A stretch of 64,000 nucleotides of DNA. It comes from Pseudomonadaceae bacterium (GTDB lineage Bacteria > Pseudomonadota > Gammaproteobacteria > Pseudomonadales > Pseudomonadaceae). Position 1 is the stretch's first letter. Each line of letters opens with the position of its first letter. The stretch covers positions 22,263 to 86,262 of the forward strand of contig JAUVZY010000012.1 of assembly GCA_030602315.1 (NCBI GenBank), given 5' to 3'. Made by a program: the position numbers and the translations under genes. Positions 32,345 through 41,445 of this stretch are shown here, piece by piece. The notes under the pieces are model-generated. The model did no database searches. It saw only the letters and a list, made by a program, of their open reading frames with translations, and was not told the origin of the DNA.

Positions 32345-32668
32345 CTACTCGGCGAAGGCCTTGGCCAGCGCGGTGGCGATTTGCGCGCTGCTGCCCGGAC
32401 GCACCACGCGGGCCTGTTCCTGGCCGTCGCGCAGGACGATCAGCGTCGGCCACAGGGTTACCCGGAAGGAGCGCCCGAGCGGCCGGCCCTTGCCGTCTTC
32501 GATCTTAAGATGACGCAGCGGCGCGCAGTTGGCGAGTGCCTCGGCAATCAGCGGCTGGGCGGCCTGGCAATAACCGCACCAGGCGGTGCCGAATTCCAGC
32601 AGGGTGACGCCGGGCAGGGCGTCGACTTCGGCCCGGGTCGGGGCATTTGCCTGATAGGAGTCGCTCAT
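32345..32668 (-). CDS. Thioredoxin-family protein
   Basis: Single-domain cytosolic thioredoxin-fold protein of 107 residues. The redox motif is WCGYC with C31 and C34 (classical TrxA has CGPC), and the cis-proline region is TLWPTLIVLRDGQ. There is no signal peptide. The Tyr in the active site implies redox properties different from TrxA. The ATG giving MSDSYQANAP is chosen over a longer Arg-rich extension that overlaps the Sel1 gene. Confidence 0.88.
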   Translation of the reverse strand: MSDSYQANAPTRAEVDALPGVTLLEFGTAWCGYCQAAQPLIAEALANCAPLRHLKIEDGKGRPLGRSFRVTLWPTLIVLRDGQEQARVVRPGSSAQIATALAKAFAE

Positions 32669-32729
32669 TGCCGGTTGCCTCGGTTTGCTGCTTAAAGGGT
32701 TGGACCGGCGCAGCGCGCGGCCGCTCCCG

Positions 32730-33695
32730 TCACTCTTCCGGGCGGCGCAGGTCGAGGCGCAGCGCATGCACCCGTGGCTCGCCGTTATCGAAGCGGATCA
32801 GCGCGCTTTCCTGGATGGTCAGGTCCGGCTCGCTCAGCGGGCCGTCGAACGATTCGACGATGACCGAGCTGGCCAGTACGCCGTCATCGCTGGCCAGCAG
32901 CGATGGCGTCTGGCGCTGGTAATGGTAGTCGCCGGCCTGATCGAAGGTGGCCTGCCAGAGCCGGGCCAGCTCGGCGCGGCTGAGGTCGGTCCAGTTGCGT
33001 GCCTCGGGCAGGCGCACGCGCACCCGGGCGTCGTCGGCGAGCGCGGCGACCAGCGCCTGCGCATCGCGCGCCTGGGCGGCGCGGTCGAGGCGTTCGAGCA
33101 GGGCGAGCACGGCGGTACGCTGTGCGTCCGTGAGCGTCGTACTGACCGCGCGGCCGTCAGTCAGCGTTTCGAGAAAGGCTTGTGCGGCGATCTGTTCATT
33201 GGCAGCGGCGCGCTGGATCCAATCGAGGCCGATCAGCCGCTCGCCGCGGTCGTGCAGCAGCTTGCCGAGGGTCCACTGGGCCTCGGCACTGTCATGCTCG
33301 GCGGCACGCTGGTACCACTCGAGCGCTTGCGCCGGATCGGCCGCGACCCCCTGGCCTTCCTGGTAGGCGCGCCCGACTTCGTACATGCCGATGGCGCTGC
33401 CGTCTTCGGCGGCCTTGCGGTACCAGTGCAGCGCCTTGACCGGGTCTTTTTCCACCCCTTCGCCAGCGGCCAGCATATTCGCCAGGTTCAGCATGCCCTG
33501 GTGATTGCCGACTTCGGCGAGCGCCTTGTAGCGCGCATAGGCCTCCTCGAACTGGCCCATCTTGTAGACGGCATAGGCATCCAGTGCCTGGATCATTTCG
33601 CGGGCGATGCGGTTGTCATCGGCAGGCTGGGCCTGGGTGTGACCGATGGCAAGGCTCAGGGCGAGCGGCAGGACGAGCAGAACAGGCTGGCGCAT
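32730..33695 (-). CDS. Exported Sel1-repeat protein with SnoaL-like tail
   Basis: Protein of 321 residues. A signal peptide (about 1-22, cleaved near TQAQ-P) is followed by three or four Sel1/TPR-like repeats (about 45-185, e.g. NLANMLAAGEGVEKDPVKAL and YEVGRAYQEGQGVAADP). The C-terminal region (about 200-320) looks like a SnoaL/NTF2-type fold, which can be inferred only weakly. It is probably a periplasmic scaffold; partners are unknown. It is the first of three minus-strand genes reading towards the thioredoxin and DMT exporter. Confidence 0.8.
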   Translation of the reverse strand: MRQPVLLVLPLALSLAIGHTQAQPADDNRIAREMIQALDAYAVYKMGQFEEAYARYKALAEVGNHQGMLNLANMLAAGEGVEKDPVKALHWYRKAAEDGSAIGMYEVGRAYQEGQGVAADPAQALEWYQRAAEHDSAEAQWTLGKLLHDRGERLIGLDWIQRAAANEQIAAQAFLETLTDGRAVSTTLTDAQRTAVLALLERLDRAAQARDAQALVAALADDARVRVRLPEARNWTDLSRAELARLWQATFDQAGDYHYQRQTPSLLASDDGVLASSVIVESFDGPLSEPDLTIQESALIRFDNGEPRVHALRLDLRRPEE

Positions 33696-33803
33696 GGATC
33701 ACTCCGGTGGCTGATACAGCGACACTAGTGGCGACCGGCACGGGCGTCTGTACTACCGAAGTGTCGGGTCGCTGCGACCAGCGTGCCCTTGCCGGCAACG
33801 AGG

Positions 33804-34844
33804 CTATTCGGCGCCCTGGCGCAACCGCCGGGTATTGACCACGTCGACCGCCCGCGCGCGCAGCTGGCCGCAGCCGCCGTCGATATCCTGCCCGGCGGAG
33901 TTGCGCACCTTGGTCAGTACGCCGCGGCTGTGCAGGTAGCGCACGATTTCGACGATCCGCTCGCCGCTGGGCCGCTGGTAGTCGTCCATTTCCAGGCTGT
34001 TGTAGGGGATCAGGTTCAGCACCGCGTACTTGCCCTTGAACAGGCGCAGGATGCCGTCGAGCTCCTCCTGGCTGTCGTTGATGCCGGCCAGCAGCGTCCA
34101 CTGGTACTGGATCGGATAGCCGACCCGGCGTGCGTAGGCCTCGCCCAGCTCCACCAGCTCCTCGGGGGCGATCGGCGGTGCCTTGGGCAGCAGGCGCTGG
34201 CGCAGATCGGCACGGGTGGTGTGCAGCGACAGGGCCAGCGCCGGCTTGACGCGCTCGCCGGGCAGACGCTCGAACACGCGCCGGTCGCCGACCGTGGAAA
34301 ACACCAGGTTCTTGTGGCCGATGCCACCGGCGTTGCCCAACACGTCGATGGCTTCGAGCACGTTGTCCAGGTTGTGCGCCGGCTCACCCATGCCCATGAA
34401 CACAACCTTCTTCACCGGGCGCAGCTGCCGGGCGAGGGCGACCTGGGCGATGATCTCGGCGCTGGAAACCTGGCGCAGCAGGCCGCTCTTGCCGGTCATG
34501 CAGAACACGCAGCCAACCGCGCAGCCGACCTGGGTCGACACGCATAGCCCATCGCGCGGCAGCAGCACGCTTTCCACCATCTGCCGGTCGCCGAGCTCCA
34601 CCAGAAGGCGCGCCGAGCCGTCGGCCGCCGGATGCTGCGAGCGCAAGCGGGCCAGGCCGGCCAGTTGCTCGCTGAGTGCCGGCAGGGCCTGACGCAGGCT
34701 CAAGGGCAGGAAATCATCGGATTGCTGGGCGCGGCGGCCGACATCGAGCGGGCGGCCGTGGGTCCAGGCGCGCTCGATCCGCCCGATGTGGATGGGCTTG
34801 GCGCCGAGGCCGGAAAGGTGCTGGTGCAGGTCGTGGATTCGCAT
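33804..34844 (-). CDS. RlmN/Cfr-family radical SAM methyltransferase
   Basis: Radical SAM RNA methyltransferase of 346 residues. The cluster cysteines are C108, C112 and C115 (CAVGCVFC). The catalytic pair corresponding to RlmN C118 and C355 is C101 (LCVSTQVGC) and C325 (DIDGGCGQL). GMGEPAHNLDNV (151-162) is the SAM-binding loop. It differs from housekeeping RlmN (CMTGKSGL after the cluster, shorter N-terminus) and is probably a paralogue; pseudomonads usually have rlmN elsewhere, near ndk and the ispG region. The target nucleotide is not certain. Confidence 0.85.
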   Translation of the reverse strand: MRIHDLHQHLSGLGAKPIHIGRIERAWTHGRPLDVGRRAQQSDDFLPLSLRQALPALSEQLAGLARLRSQHPAADGSARLLVELGDRQMVESVLLPRDGLCVSTQVGCAVGCVFCMTGKSGLLRQVSSAEIIAQVALARQLRPVKKVVFMGMGEPAHNLDNVLEAIDVLGNAGGIGHKNLVFSTVGDRRVFERLPGERVKPALALSLHTTRADLRQRLLPKAPPIAPEELVELGEAYARRVGYPIQYQWTLLAGINDSQEELDGILRLFKGKYAVLNLIPYNSLEMDDYQRPSGERIVEIVRYLHSRGVLTKVRNSAGQDIDGGCGQLRARAVDVVNTRRLRQGAE

Positions 34845-34951
34845 GGGGCGCGGATCGTATCACCGCCGAAGGCGGCCGGGCAGGGGGCTTTGCTGGGCGA
34901 CGACCGAGCGGTGAACGGGCGATAATGCCGGCTTTCCCAACGGAGGTTTGC

Positions 34952-35230
34952 ATGCGCAAGGCCATGGCTCGCCACATTCTGGTCAAAACCGAGGAAGAGG
35001 CCGTCAACCTGAAGAAGAAACTCGAGCGCGGCGAAGCCTTCGATGTGCTCGCGCGAAAGCATTCGCTGTGCCCGTCGGGCAAGCGCGGCGGTGACCTGGG
35101 CGAAGTGCGGCCGGGGCAGATGGTCCGGGCGATCGATCAGGTGATCTTCAAGAAAGCCCTGCGCGAGGTGCATGGCCCGGTGAAGACCCAGTTCGGCTAC
35201 CACCTGGTGCAGGTCTATTTCCGCGAGTGA
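34952..35230 (+). CDS. ppiC: Parvulin-type peptidyl-prolyl isomerase PpiC
   Basis: Small cytosolic rotamase of 92 residues consisting of one parvulin domain. Conserved elements include ARHILVKTEEEA, the SLCPSGKRGGDLG loop and the C-terminal VKTQFGYHLVQV. Length equals E. coli PpiC (93). A CGGAGG ribosome binding site precedes the ATG. It is divergent from the RlmN-family gene. Confidence 0.94.
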   Translation: MRKAMARHILVKTEEEAVNLKKKLERGEAFDVLARKHSLCPSGKRGGDLGEVRPGQMVRAIDQVIFKKALREVHGPVKTQFGYHLVQVYFRE

Positions 35231-35353
35231 GCATTCGTCACGCCGATGGAACGTCGCCGAGCCCGCATAGCCTGACGCTATGATGAAGAAGAGCAGGCGA
35301 AAGGCAGTGCCTCCAAAACCCGCCCCGTTTTTCGACAGGCCCGAGAGACGCAT

Positions 35354-36280
35354 ATGAGCCCCAGTGAGCTGGTCCATAGCTTCCGCAACGCCTGGCTGGC
35401 GCAGGTGGACGCCAATCGCTGGGTGGCCGCCGGTCTGGCCACCTCGCTGGCCATTGTCCTGGTGCTGCTGGCCATCAGTATCTACAACGCGCTGGCCGGT
35501 GCCCATCCGGACAACCTGCGCCACGCGCTGTATGGCGGCGGCGCCGGTTTCGCCGCCACCGGGGTTGGCGCCGCGCTGGCGCTGGGCCTGCGCAACATCA
35601 GCGCCCGGGCCCAGGACACCATGCTCGGCTTCGCCGCCGGCATGATGCTCGCGGCGAGTTCCTTCTCGCTGATCCTGCCGGGGATCGAGGCGGCGCAAGC
35701 GCACACCGGCAATGGTCCGCTGGGGGCGCTGGTGGTGGTCATCGGCCTTGGCCTGGGCGCGATGCTGATGCTGGGGCTGGACCGTTTCACGCCCCATCTG
35801 CACGAAAGCACCGGGCCTTGCGGACCGCACAGCGAACGGATCGGCCGGGTCTGGCTGTTCGTGCTGGCGATCACCCTGCACAACCTGCCCGAAGGCATGG
35901 CGATCGGCGTGGGGTTTGCCGGTGGCGATCTCAGCGTCGGCGTGCCGCTGGCGACGGCCATCGCGATTCAGGACATTCCGGAGGGGCTGGCGGTGGCGAT
36001 GACGCTGCGGGCGATCGGGACATCAGCGGCGATGTCGGCGCTGATCGCGCTGGCCAGCGGATTGATGGAGCCATTGGGGGCGCTGGTGGGGCTCGGCATC
36101 TCCAGCGGCTTCGAGCTGGCCTATCCGGTGGGGATGGGGCTGGCCGCCGGCGCGATGATTTTCGTGGTGTCCCACGAAATCATCCCGGAAACCCATCGCC
36201 ACGGGCACCAGACGCCCGCCACCCTGGGCCTGATGGCCGGCTTCGGGCTGATGATGTTCCTTGATACGGCGCTTGGCTAA
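35354..36280 (+). CDS. ZIP-family divalent metal transporter
   Basis: Inner-membrane metal importer of 308 residues, GufA/ZupT-like. About eight hydrophobic helices are visible. The metal site motifs are HNLPEGMAIG (about 176-185) and DIPEGLAVA (about 207-215), with a further VSHEIIPETHRHG near 275. An extended N-terminus (about 45 residues with one extra helix) precedes the family core. Zinc, iron or manganese is likely; no regulator is adjacent. It is convergent with the LRR-kinase gene 6 bp away. Confidence 0.9.
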   Translation: MSPSELVHSFRNAWLAQVDANRWVAAGLATSLAIVLVLLAISIYNALAGAHPDNLRHALYGGGAGFAATGVGAALALGLRNISARAQDTMLGFAAGMMLAASSFSLILPGIEAAQAHTGNGPLGALVVVIGLGLGAMLMLGLDRFTPHLHESTGPCGPHSERIGRVWLFVLAITLHNLPEGMAIGVGFAGGDLSVGVPLATAIAIQDIPEGLAVAMTLRAIGTSAAMSALIALASGLMEPLGALVGLGISSGFELAYPVGMGLAAGAMIFVVSHEIIPETHRHGHQTPATLGLMAGFGLMMFLDTALG

Positions 36281-36286
36281 CGGCGT

Positions 36287-37585
36287 CTAAAGCCCGGCCA
36301 GCAGCGCGTCGAGCTCGGCGGCGCTCGGCCGCTCGTCGAGGCGGGGAGACAGGCAACGCCCGGCCAGTTCGCCGAGGCGCACGATGCGAGCATCGGCCGG
36401 TGCTGCGCAGTGCTCGATCAGTTCCTCGAACAGACAGCCAAGCGCGCGACTTTCCAGGCGCACCAGCTTGGGTGCCCAGGCGCTGGCGCAGTCGAAGAAC
36501 GACGCTGCGCCGAAATCACCCAGAAGACACTGCCCGCCGGGCTCGGCCAGCAGATTATGGGCGTACAGGTCGCCATGCAGGATGCCCAGCGCGTGCAGGT
36601 GGGCCGCGGCGGACACGGCCCCGCGCGCGATGGCCAGCGCCTCGTGCGGGGTGAAGCGCCGCCCGACGTCGTAGCAGTCGCGGGTGCAGCTCGCCAGCGA
36701 AGGCGGGCCGGCCAGCGGCTGAAAGCGCGGATCGATCAGCTCCATAAGCAGCGCGGGTGGCCGCTGCGGCTCTTGCGCCAGCGGGCCAGCAACGCCGATC
36801 AGGTTGCGGTGGCGGCCAGCGGCGACGCACGCGGCCATTTCGCTGTGGGCGAGCCCGTCACTGGTCACGGCGCCCTTGAAGGTCTTCAGCGCCATCGGCC
36901 GCTCATGCCAGCGCGCCTGGCGAATGATCCCCGAGGCCCCTTCGCCGAGCACACCGCCCAGCTCCAATTCCGTCCACGGCACCGGCGGCAGCGGGTGTTC
37001 GGCGAGAATGCGCGCTTCACTGGCATCGCTGAACGGATTGCCGGCAAACGCCAGCCAGGCCAGACGGGGCAGTTCAAACAGCCAGTCCGGCAGACTCTCC
37101 AGACGATTGGCCGCAATGCGCAGCAGTTCCAGCCGCTGGCATTGAGCAAGCTGCTCGGGCAGTGCCGCCAGGCGATTGCCCGCCAGCATGAGCTTTTGCA
37201 GCCGCGTGCAGTCGCCAAGCGAGGCGGGCAGGGCGTCGAGGCGGTTATCGGTGAGGATCAGCCAGCGCAGTGCCTTGGGCAGCGCGGTCTCGGGCACCTG
37301 CTCCAGCGCGCAGGATCGGAACCCGATCATTTCCAGGCTCGGGCATGCGCCCAGTACCTCCGGCATCACGCGGAACGGGTTTTGCGAGCAGAACAGGATG
37401 CGCAGCTTGTGCAATCGGGGCAGATCGTCGGGCAGCTGCGTCAGCCGGTTTCCGGAGAGGTTGAGCACCTCCAGGCTGTCGGCCAGATCGAAGATGGCCG
37501 GCGGTAGCGCTCGCAGGTCGGCGGCCAGATCCAGCCGCGTGATGCCGGCGAGCTCGCCGCGTTCGAGTTGATCGAGGGTGTGCAT
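36287..37585 (-). CDS. Leucine-rich-repeat protein fused to a protein-kinase domain
   Basis: Cytosolic protein of 432 residues. Residues 15-185 form seven or so leucine-rich repeats of the LxxLPxxL/N-x-L type (e.g. LEVLNLSGNRLTQLP, LQKLMLAGNRLAALP). Residues 205-432 are a compact eukaryotic-type kinase: glycine loop GEGASG (214-219), lysine K234, catalytic loop HGDLYAHN (D339, N344) and DFG at 357-359. All key catalytic residues are present, so it should be active. No signal peptide or transmembrane helix. The ATG at 37585 is preferred to one 24 bp upstream. Substrates are unknown. Confidence 0.87.
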   Translation of the reverse strand: MHTLDQLERGELAGITRLDLAADLRALPPAIFDLADSLEVLNLSGNRLTQLPDDLPRLHKLRILFCSQNPFRVMPEVLGACPSLEMIGFRSCALEQVPETALPKALRWLILTDNRLDALPASLGDCTRLQKLMLAGNRLAALPEQLAQCQRLELLRIAANRLESLPDWLFELPRLAWLAFAGNPFSDASEARILAEHPLPPVPWTELELGGVLGEGASGIIRQARWHERPMALKTFKGAVTSDGLAHSEMAACVAAGRHRNLIGVAGPLAQEPQRPPALLMELIDPRFQPLAGPPSLASCTRDCYDVGRRFTPHEALAIARGAVSAAAHLHALGILHGDLYAHNLLAEPGGQCLLGDFGAASFFDCASAWAPKLVRLESRALGCLFEELIEHCAAPADARIVRLGELAGRCLSPRLDERPSAAELDALLAGL

Positions 37586-37657
37586 GGGTAATCCGTGACA
37601 TCGAAGCACTCGCAGTTTCCGGCGGCTGCCCGCCGCTGTCGAGCGTGCACGGCTCGC

Positions 37658-38095
37658 TCAGGTCTTTTTCACCACCAGCCAGTACGAAATACCCAGTGCA
37701 ATGGTGATCAGGGCGATGCCGACGATGTGCTCGGCGCTGACCAGCGCAAGGTCCAGCACGATCACCTTGCGCGCGATCGCCATCAGCGCGGTGGCCAGCA
37801 CAAGCTGAACGGGGATGATGTTCGAGCCCAGATACAGACGAATATTGATGAAAATTTCGATGGCGATCAGAACGGCGAGAAAGGCGCCGAATGTCTGCAG
37901 GATGTCTTCGATGTTGAGCAAAAGAAACGGTGGGGCGCTCAGCCGCGTGTAGAGCACGTAGACCACGTCGGCGATGCTCCAGAGGATCACCGCGACCATC
38001 AGCACCGCAAGGATGCGCACGGCGAAGCGGATGACGCGATGCAGCGATTTCAGTAACGGGTCGCTGTGATCTTCGGGAAGTTCTTCGTGGATCAT
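37658..38095 (-). CDS. PsiE-family phosphate-starvation-inducible membrane protein
   Basis: Small membrane protein of 145 residues with four hydrophobic segments (about 25-47, 59-80, 86-107 and 115-137), consistent with the PsiE family. The N-terminus is acidic and cytosolic (MIHEELPEDHSDPLL). The function of PsiE is unknown; the E. coli gene responds to phosphate and cAMP. No Pho box was recognised in the 232-bp region upstream, where nothing else stands out either. Confidence 0.8.
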   Translation of the reverse strand: MIHEELPEDHSDPLLKSLHRVIRFAVRILAVLMVAVILWSIADVVYVLYTRLSAPPFLLLNIEDILQTFGAFLAVLIAIEIFINIRLYLGSNIIPVQLVLATALMAIARKVIVLDLALVSAEHIVGIALITIALGISYWLVVKKT

Positions 38096-38327
38096 GTGCC
38101 CTCCCAGCGGCGCCGGTAGCCGCGCAGGCCGCGTCGTAAAGCCATTGATGGCCTGTTCAGCATAGGCACGCCGACTGCCGGTAGCCATCGTGCGATGGTG
38201 ACGGCAAGTTGCGCAGCGCACTGGCCGGAGCAGGGCATCAGGGGGAATCGGTGTTGACGTCGATAGGCATCGGAGCAGCGCCCGCCTGCGCGGTTCAGTC
38301 GAATCGACCGGCCGGACGGGTGACAGG

Positions 38328-39305
38328 TCAGCGACGGGCCTTGTCCGGCGCCGGCAGGCGCTCGAGTTTGCCGTTGCGGTTCAGCCTGAAGCGGGCGAAG
38401 TCCTCGGCGAGAAACAGGGCACCGTGGTAGAGGCCGGCTGCCTCCCGGCGGATGTCCTCGATCGACGGCATGCGCGAGAGATCGGGCTGGTAGCGCGGGC
38501 TGAAATGGGTAAGCACGAGATTCGCCAGGCCCCGCTCCTGGGCGAAGGTGGCCACCTGCGCTGCCGAGCTGTGGCCAAAGCGCCCCAGCCTTTCGCCGAC
38601 TTCCTCGGTATAGGTGGCTTCGTGCACCAGCACCTGGGCGCGGCGGCAGGCCGCGCTCAAGAGCGTCGGGTCGTCGTTGTCGCCGCCGACCACGATGCGG
38701 CGGGGCGGGTAGGGATAGCGCAGGTAGTCGCGGCTGCGCAGGATACGCCCGCGATACAGCGCGTCGATCCCATGCTTGAGCTTGCCCCAGATCGGCCCGC
38801 GGTCGATGTCATCGGCGGCGAGTTTGTTCAGGTCGAGCTGGCTGAACGGCTGGATCTCGCTGAAGCCGTAGGCGTAGGACGGCACGCGGTGGGACAGCAG
38901 CGTGGCGTCCACCAGCCAGTTGCCGGTGCTCAACACGCCCAGCGATTCGCTGGCGACGAAACGCAGTTCGAACGGCAGGGTCAGCTCGCTCATGCGCGCG
39001 GTGACGTCGAGCCATTGCTCGATGCCAGCCGGCGCGACGATCGACAGCGGACGGGTGCGCCCCTGCATGCCGGCGGTGGCCAGCAGCCCCGGCAGGCCGT
39101 AGCAGTGATCGCCGTGGACGTGGGTGATGAAGAGAGTCTGCAGGTCATGCAGCGAGAGGGACGCGCGCAGCAGCTGGTGCTGGGTGCCTTCGCCGCAATC
39201 GACCAGATACCACGTCTTGCCGATGTCTTCGATCAGCGCCAGCGCGGTGACGTTGCGCGCCCGGGTGGGGGTGCCGGCCGATGTGCCGAGAAAGAGCAGA
39301 TCCAC
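38328..39305 (-). CDS. rnz: Ribonuclease Z
   Basis: Metallo-beta-lactamase-fold nuclease of 325 residues that trims tRNA 3' ends. Zn ligands include the THVHGDHCYG motif (about 63-72). The opening MDLLFLGTSAGTPT is diagnostic of RNase Z, and the HEATYTEE region matches the family. The start is GTG at 39305 with GGACGAGG upstream. Length matches short-form RNase Z. It follows the methyltransferase gene on the same strand, 69 bp away. Confidence 0.9.
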   Translation of the reverse strand: MDLLFLGTSAGTPTRARNVTALALIEDIGKTWYLVDCGEGTQHQLLRASLSLHDLQTLFITHVHGDHCYGLPGLLATAGMQGRTRPLSIVAPAGIEQWLDVTARMSELTLPFELRFVASESLGVLSTGNWLVDATLLSHRVPSYAYGFSEIQPFSQLDLNKLAADDIDRGPIWGKLKHGIDALYRGRILRSRDYLRYPYPPRRIVVGGDNDDPTLLSAACRRAQVLVHEATYTEEVGERLGRFGHSSAAQVATFAQERGLANLVLTHFSPRYQPDLSRMPSIEDIRREAAGLYHGALFLAEDFARFRLNRNGKLERLPAPDKARR

Positions 39306-39374
39306 GAAATACCTCGTCCTGCAGAGGGAAACTCGCGCGTCGTCTGCTCGTAAGACCGGAACCGGCGCCGATGA

Positions 39375-40040
39375 TCAGCGCACTTGCGCCGAAAACAGCG
39401 CCGCGCAGCCCACCAGCTCGATCGACACGTTCTTGAAGCGACGCTCCAACTCGTGGCGCAGCGCCGGCAGCGTGTCGGCTTCGTTGCAGAAGATGCCCTT
39501 GGCGTTGTACACCGCCATCAGCCGCTGGGCCAGCGGACTGCGCGGCACGTCGCCCTGCAGCAGGGTCGCGCCGAACACCTGGGCACCGGGGTTGAGCAGC
39601 GGCTTGAGATGGTCGAACAGCACGGCCTTGCGGCGGATGTCGCCGGGCAGGCAGTGCAGCAGGTAGTTCAGCCCGAGCGAATCGAAGCGTTCGCCCTGGT
39701 AACTTACCGGCTCCAGTACGTTGCGCTGGTAGACCTCGGGCGAGTAGCGACTGATGCGATTGGCCGCGTAATCGAGCGAGTGCTCGTTCAGGTCCATCAG
39801 TGCGATGCGCGGCGTGCGGCTGGGATAGCGGGCGTGGTGCAGGAAGTAGCCAGTACCGACCCCGACATCCAGGTGGTTGGCCGACAGGTTCAGCTGATAG
39901 TGCTTGAGCAGGCGCTGGGTCGGGCATTTCCAGACGAAGCGGTTGGAGAAACCGAGCACCAGCAGGTCATACACGGGCAGGGTCAACTTGGTGTAGATCG
40001 CCTGGCCGGCGTTGACCTGTTCGAGGGAGATGTCGCTCAT
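39375..40040 (-). CDS. Class I SAM-dependent methyltransferase
   Basis: Cytosolic protein of 221 residues with a Rossmann methyltransferase core: the SAM-binding motif I HLDVGVGTGYFLHH (about 56-69), motif II ALMDLNEHSL (about 79-88) and NYLLHCLPG (about 124-132). Substrate specificity cannot be inferred; small-molecule methylation is plausible. It reads towards rnz. The 258-bp gap to oadB upstream is otherwise empty apart from one hairpin. Confidence 0.84.
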   Translation of the reverse strand: MSDISLEQVNAGQAIYTKLTLPVYDLLVLGFSNRFVWKCPTQRLLKHYQLNLSANHLDVGVGTGYFLHHARYPSRTPRIALMDLNEHSLDYAANRISRYSPEVYQRNVLEPVSYQGERFDSLGLNYLLHCLPGDIRRKAVLFDHLKPLLNPGAQVFGATLLQGDVPRSPLAQRLMAVYNAKGIFCNEADTLPALRHELERRFKNVSIELVGCAALFSAQVR

Positions 40041-40265
40041 GGGATGTCCTTATGCAAAGCGCGAAAGGCCGGCGGCCTGCCGCGAAGGCCGGCACTCTAA
40101 GCCAAGGGCTGCGTGCCAACTAGGCGATGGAGCACAAACTGGCGGCCCGGCCCTTCCTGCCAGAGCGTTAAGGAGTCGGCAGAACCGCCTGGGTCGCCTG
40201 TTTGCCCAACGCGGCGAAACCTGCCGGCGCAGCGGCTCGCGACTTTTCAGGTATGAGTCGGCTGA

Positions 40266-40294
40266 CAGGCGGGCGCCGTTGCAGCGCCCGCCTG
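40266..40294 (-). terminator. Hairpin downstream of oadB
   Basis: CAGGCGGGCGC and its complement flank a 7-nt loop, a few bases after the oadB stop on the minus strand. It is a very stable stem without a good T-run, so it is a likely 3' end of the oadGAB transcript but not a textbook terminator. Confidence 0.5.
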
Positions 40295-40298
40295 CGGC

Positions 40299-41435
40299 TC
40301 AACCGGCCATGTTCAGGAGGATGCCGGCGGCCACCGCCGAGCCGATCACCCCGGCCACGTTCGGCCCCATGGCGTGCATCAGCAGGAAGTTCTGCGGATT
40401 GGCCTCCAGGCCGACCTTGTTCGCCACCCGGGCGGCCATCGGCACCGCGGAGACCCCGGCCGCGCCGATCAGCGGGTTGATCTGATCCTTGCTCAGGCGA
40501 TTCATGATCTTGGCCATGATCACCCCCGCGGCGGTGCCGCCGGCGAAGGCGACGATGCCCAGCAGCATGATCCCCAGGGTCTTCAGGTGCAGGAAGGCAT
40601 CGGCCGAGAGCTTGGAACCCACCGCCAGCCCGAGAAAGATGGTGACGATGTTGATCAGCGCATTGCGCGCGGTATCGGCCAGGCGATCCACCACGCCACA
40701 TTCACGCAGCAGGTTGCCGAAGGCAAACATGCCCACCAGCGGCGCGGCATCGGGCAGCACCAGCGCCACCAGTACCGCCAGCATCAGCGGAAACACCATC
40801 TTCTCGGTGTGGCTGACGTGGCGCAGCTGGGTCATGACGATGGCACGCTCCTTCTTGCTGGTCAGCGCGCGCATGATCGGCGGCTGGATCAGCGGCACCA
40901 GCGCCATGTAGGAGTAGGCGGCCACCGCGATCGGCCCGAGCAGATCCGGCGCCAGCTTGGCGGTGACGAAGATCGAGGTCGGCCCGTCGGCGCCGCCGAT
41001 GATGGCGATGGACGCCGCTTCCTGCAGGCTGAAATCCATCCCCGGCACGCCGAGGGCGCTCAGCGCCAGCGCGCCGAGCAGGGTGCCGAAGATGCCGAAC
41101 TGCGCGGCGGCGCCAAGCAGCAGGGTCTTGGGGTTGGCCAGCATGGGACCGAAATCGGTCATCGCGCCGACGCCCATGAAGATCAGCAGCGGGAACACCC
41201 CGGTGGGCAGGCCCACCTCGTAGACCAGGTGCAGGATGCCGGCGCCCTCGGCCATGTTGGCCACCGGGATGTTGGCCAGCAGGCCGCCGAAGCCGATGGG
41301 AATCAGCAACAGCGGCTCGAAGCCCTTGCGGATCGCCAGGTAGATGAGGCCGAAGCAGACCAGCATCATGAAGACCTGCCCCGGTTCGATGTGGTACAGG
41401 CCGGTGCTGAACCAGAGTTTGCTCAAGGTTTCCAT
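40299..41435 (-). CDS. oadB: Oxaloacetate decarboxylase beta subunit (Na+ pump)
   Basis: Integral membrane subunit of 378 residues of a biotin-dependent sodium-pumping decarboxylase. It decarboxylates carboxybiotin and exports Na+. About nine to eleven hydrophobic helices are present. Family motifs include [12 protein letters not shown] (about 150-161), [10 protein letters not shown] and the conserved GNLLRECGV (about 232-240). Length is shorter than the 430-residue Klebsiella form but normal for the GcdB/OadB short type. It follows oadA by 10 bp. Confidence 0.94.
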   Translation of the reverse strand: METLSKLWFSTGLYHIEPGQVFMMLVCFGLIYLAIRKGFEPLLLIPIGFGGLLANIPVANMAEGAGILHLVYEVGLPTGVFPLLIFMGVGAMTDFGPMLANPKTLLLGAAAQFGIFGTLLGALALSALGVPGMDFSLQEAASIAIIGGADGPTSIFVTAKLAPDLLGPIAVAAYSYMALVPLIQPPIMRALTSKKERAIVMTQLRHVSHTEKMVFPLMLAVLVALVLPDAAPLVGMFAFGNLLRECGVVDRLADTARNALINIVTIFLGLAVGSKLSADAFLHLKTLGIMLLGIVAFAGGTAAGVIMAKIMNRLSKDQINPLIGAAGVSAVPMAARVANKVGLEANPQNFLLMHAMGPNVAGVIGSAVAAGILLNMAG

Positions 41436-41445
41436 GGTCCGCTCC

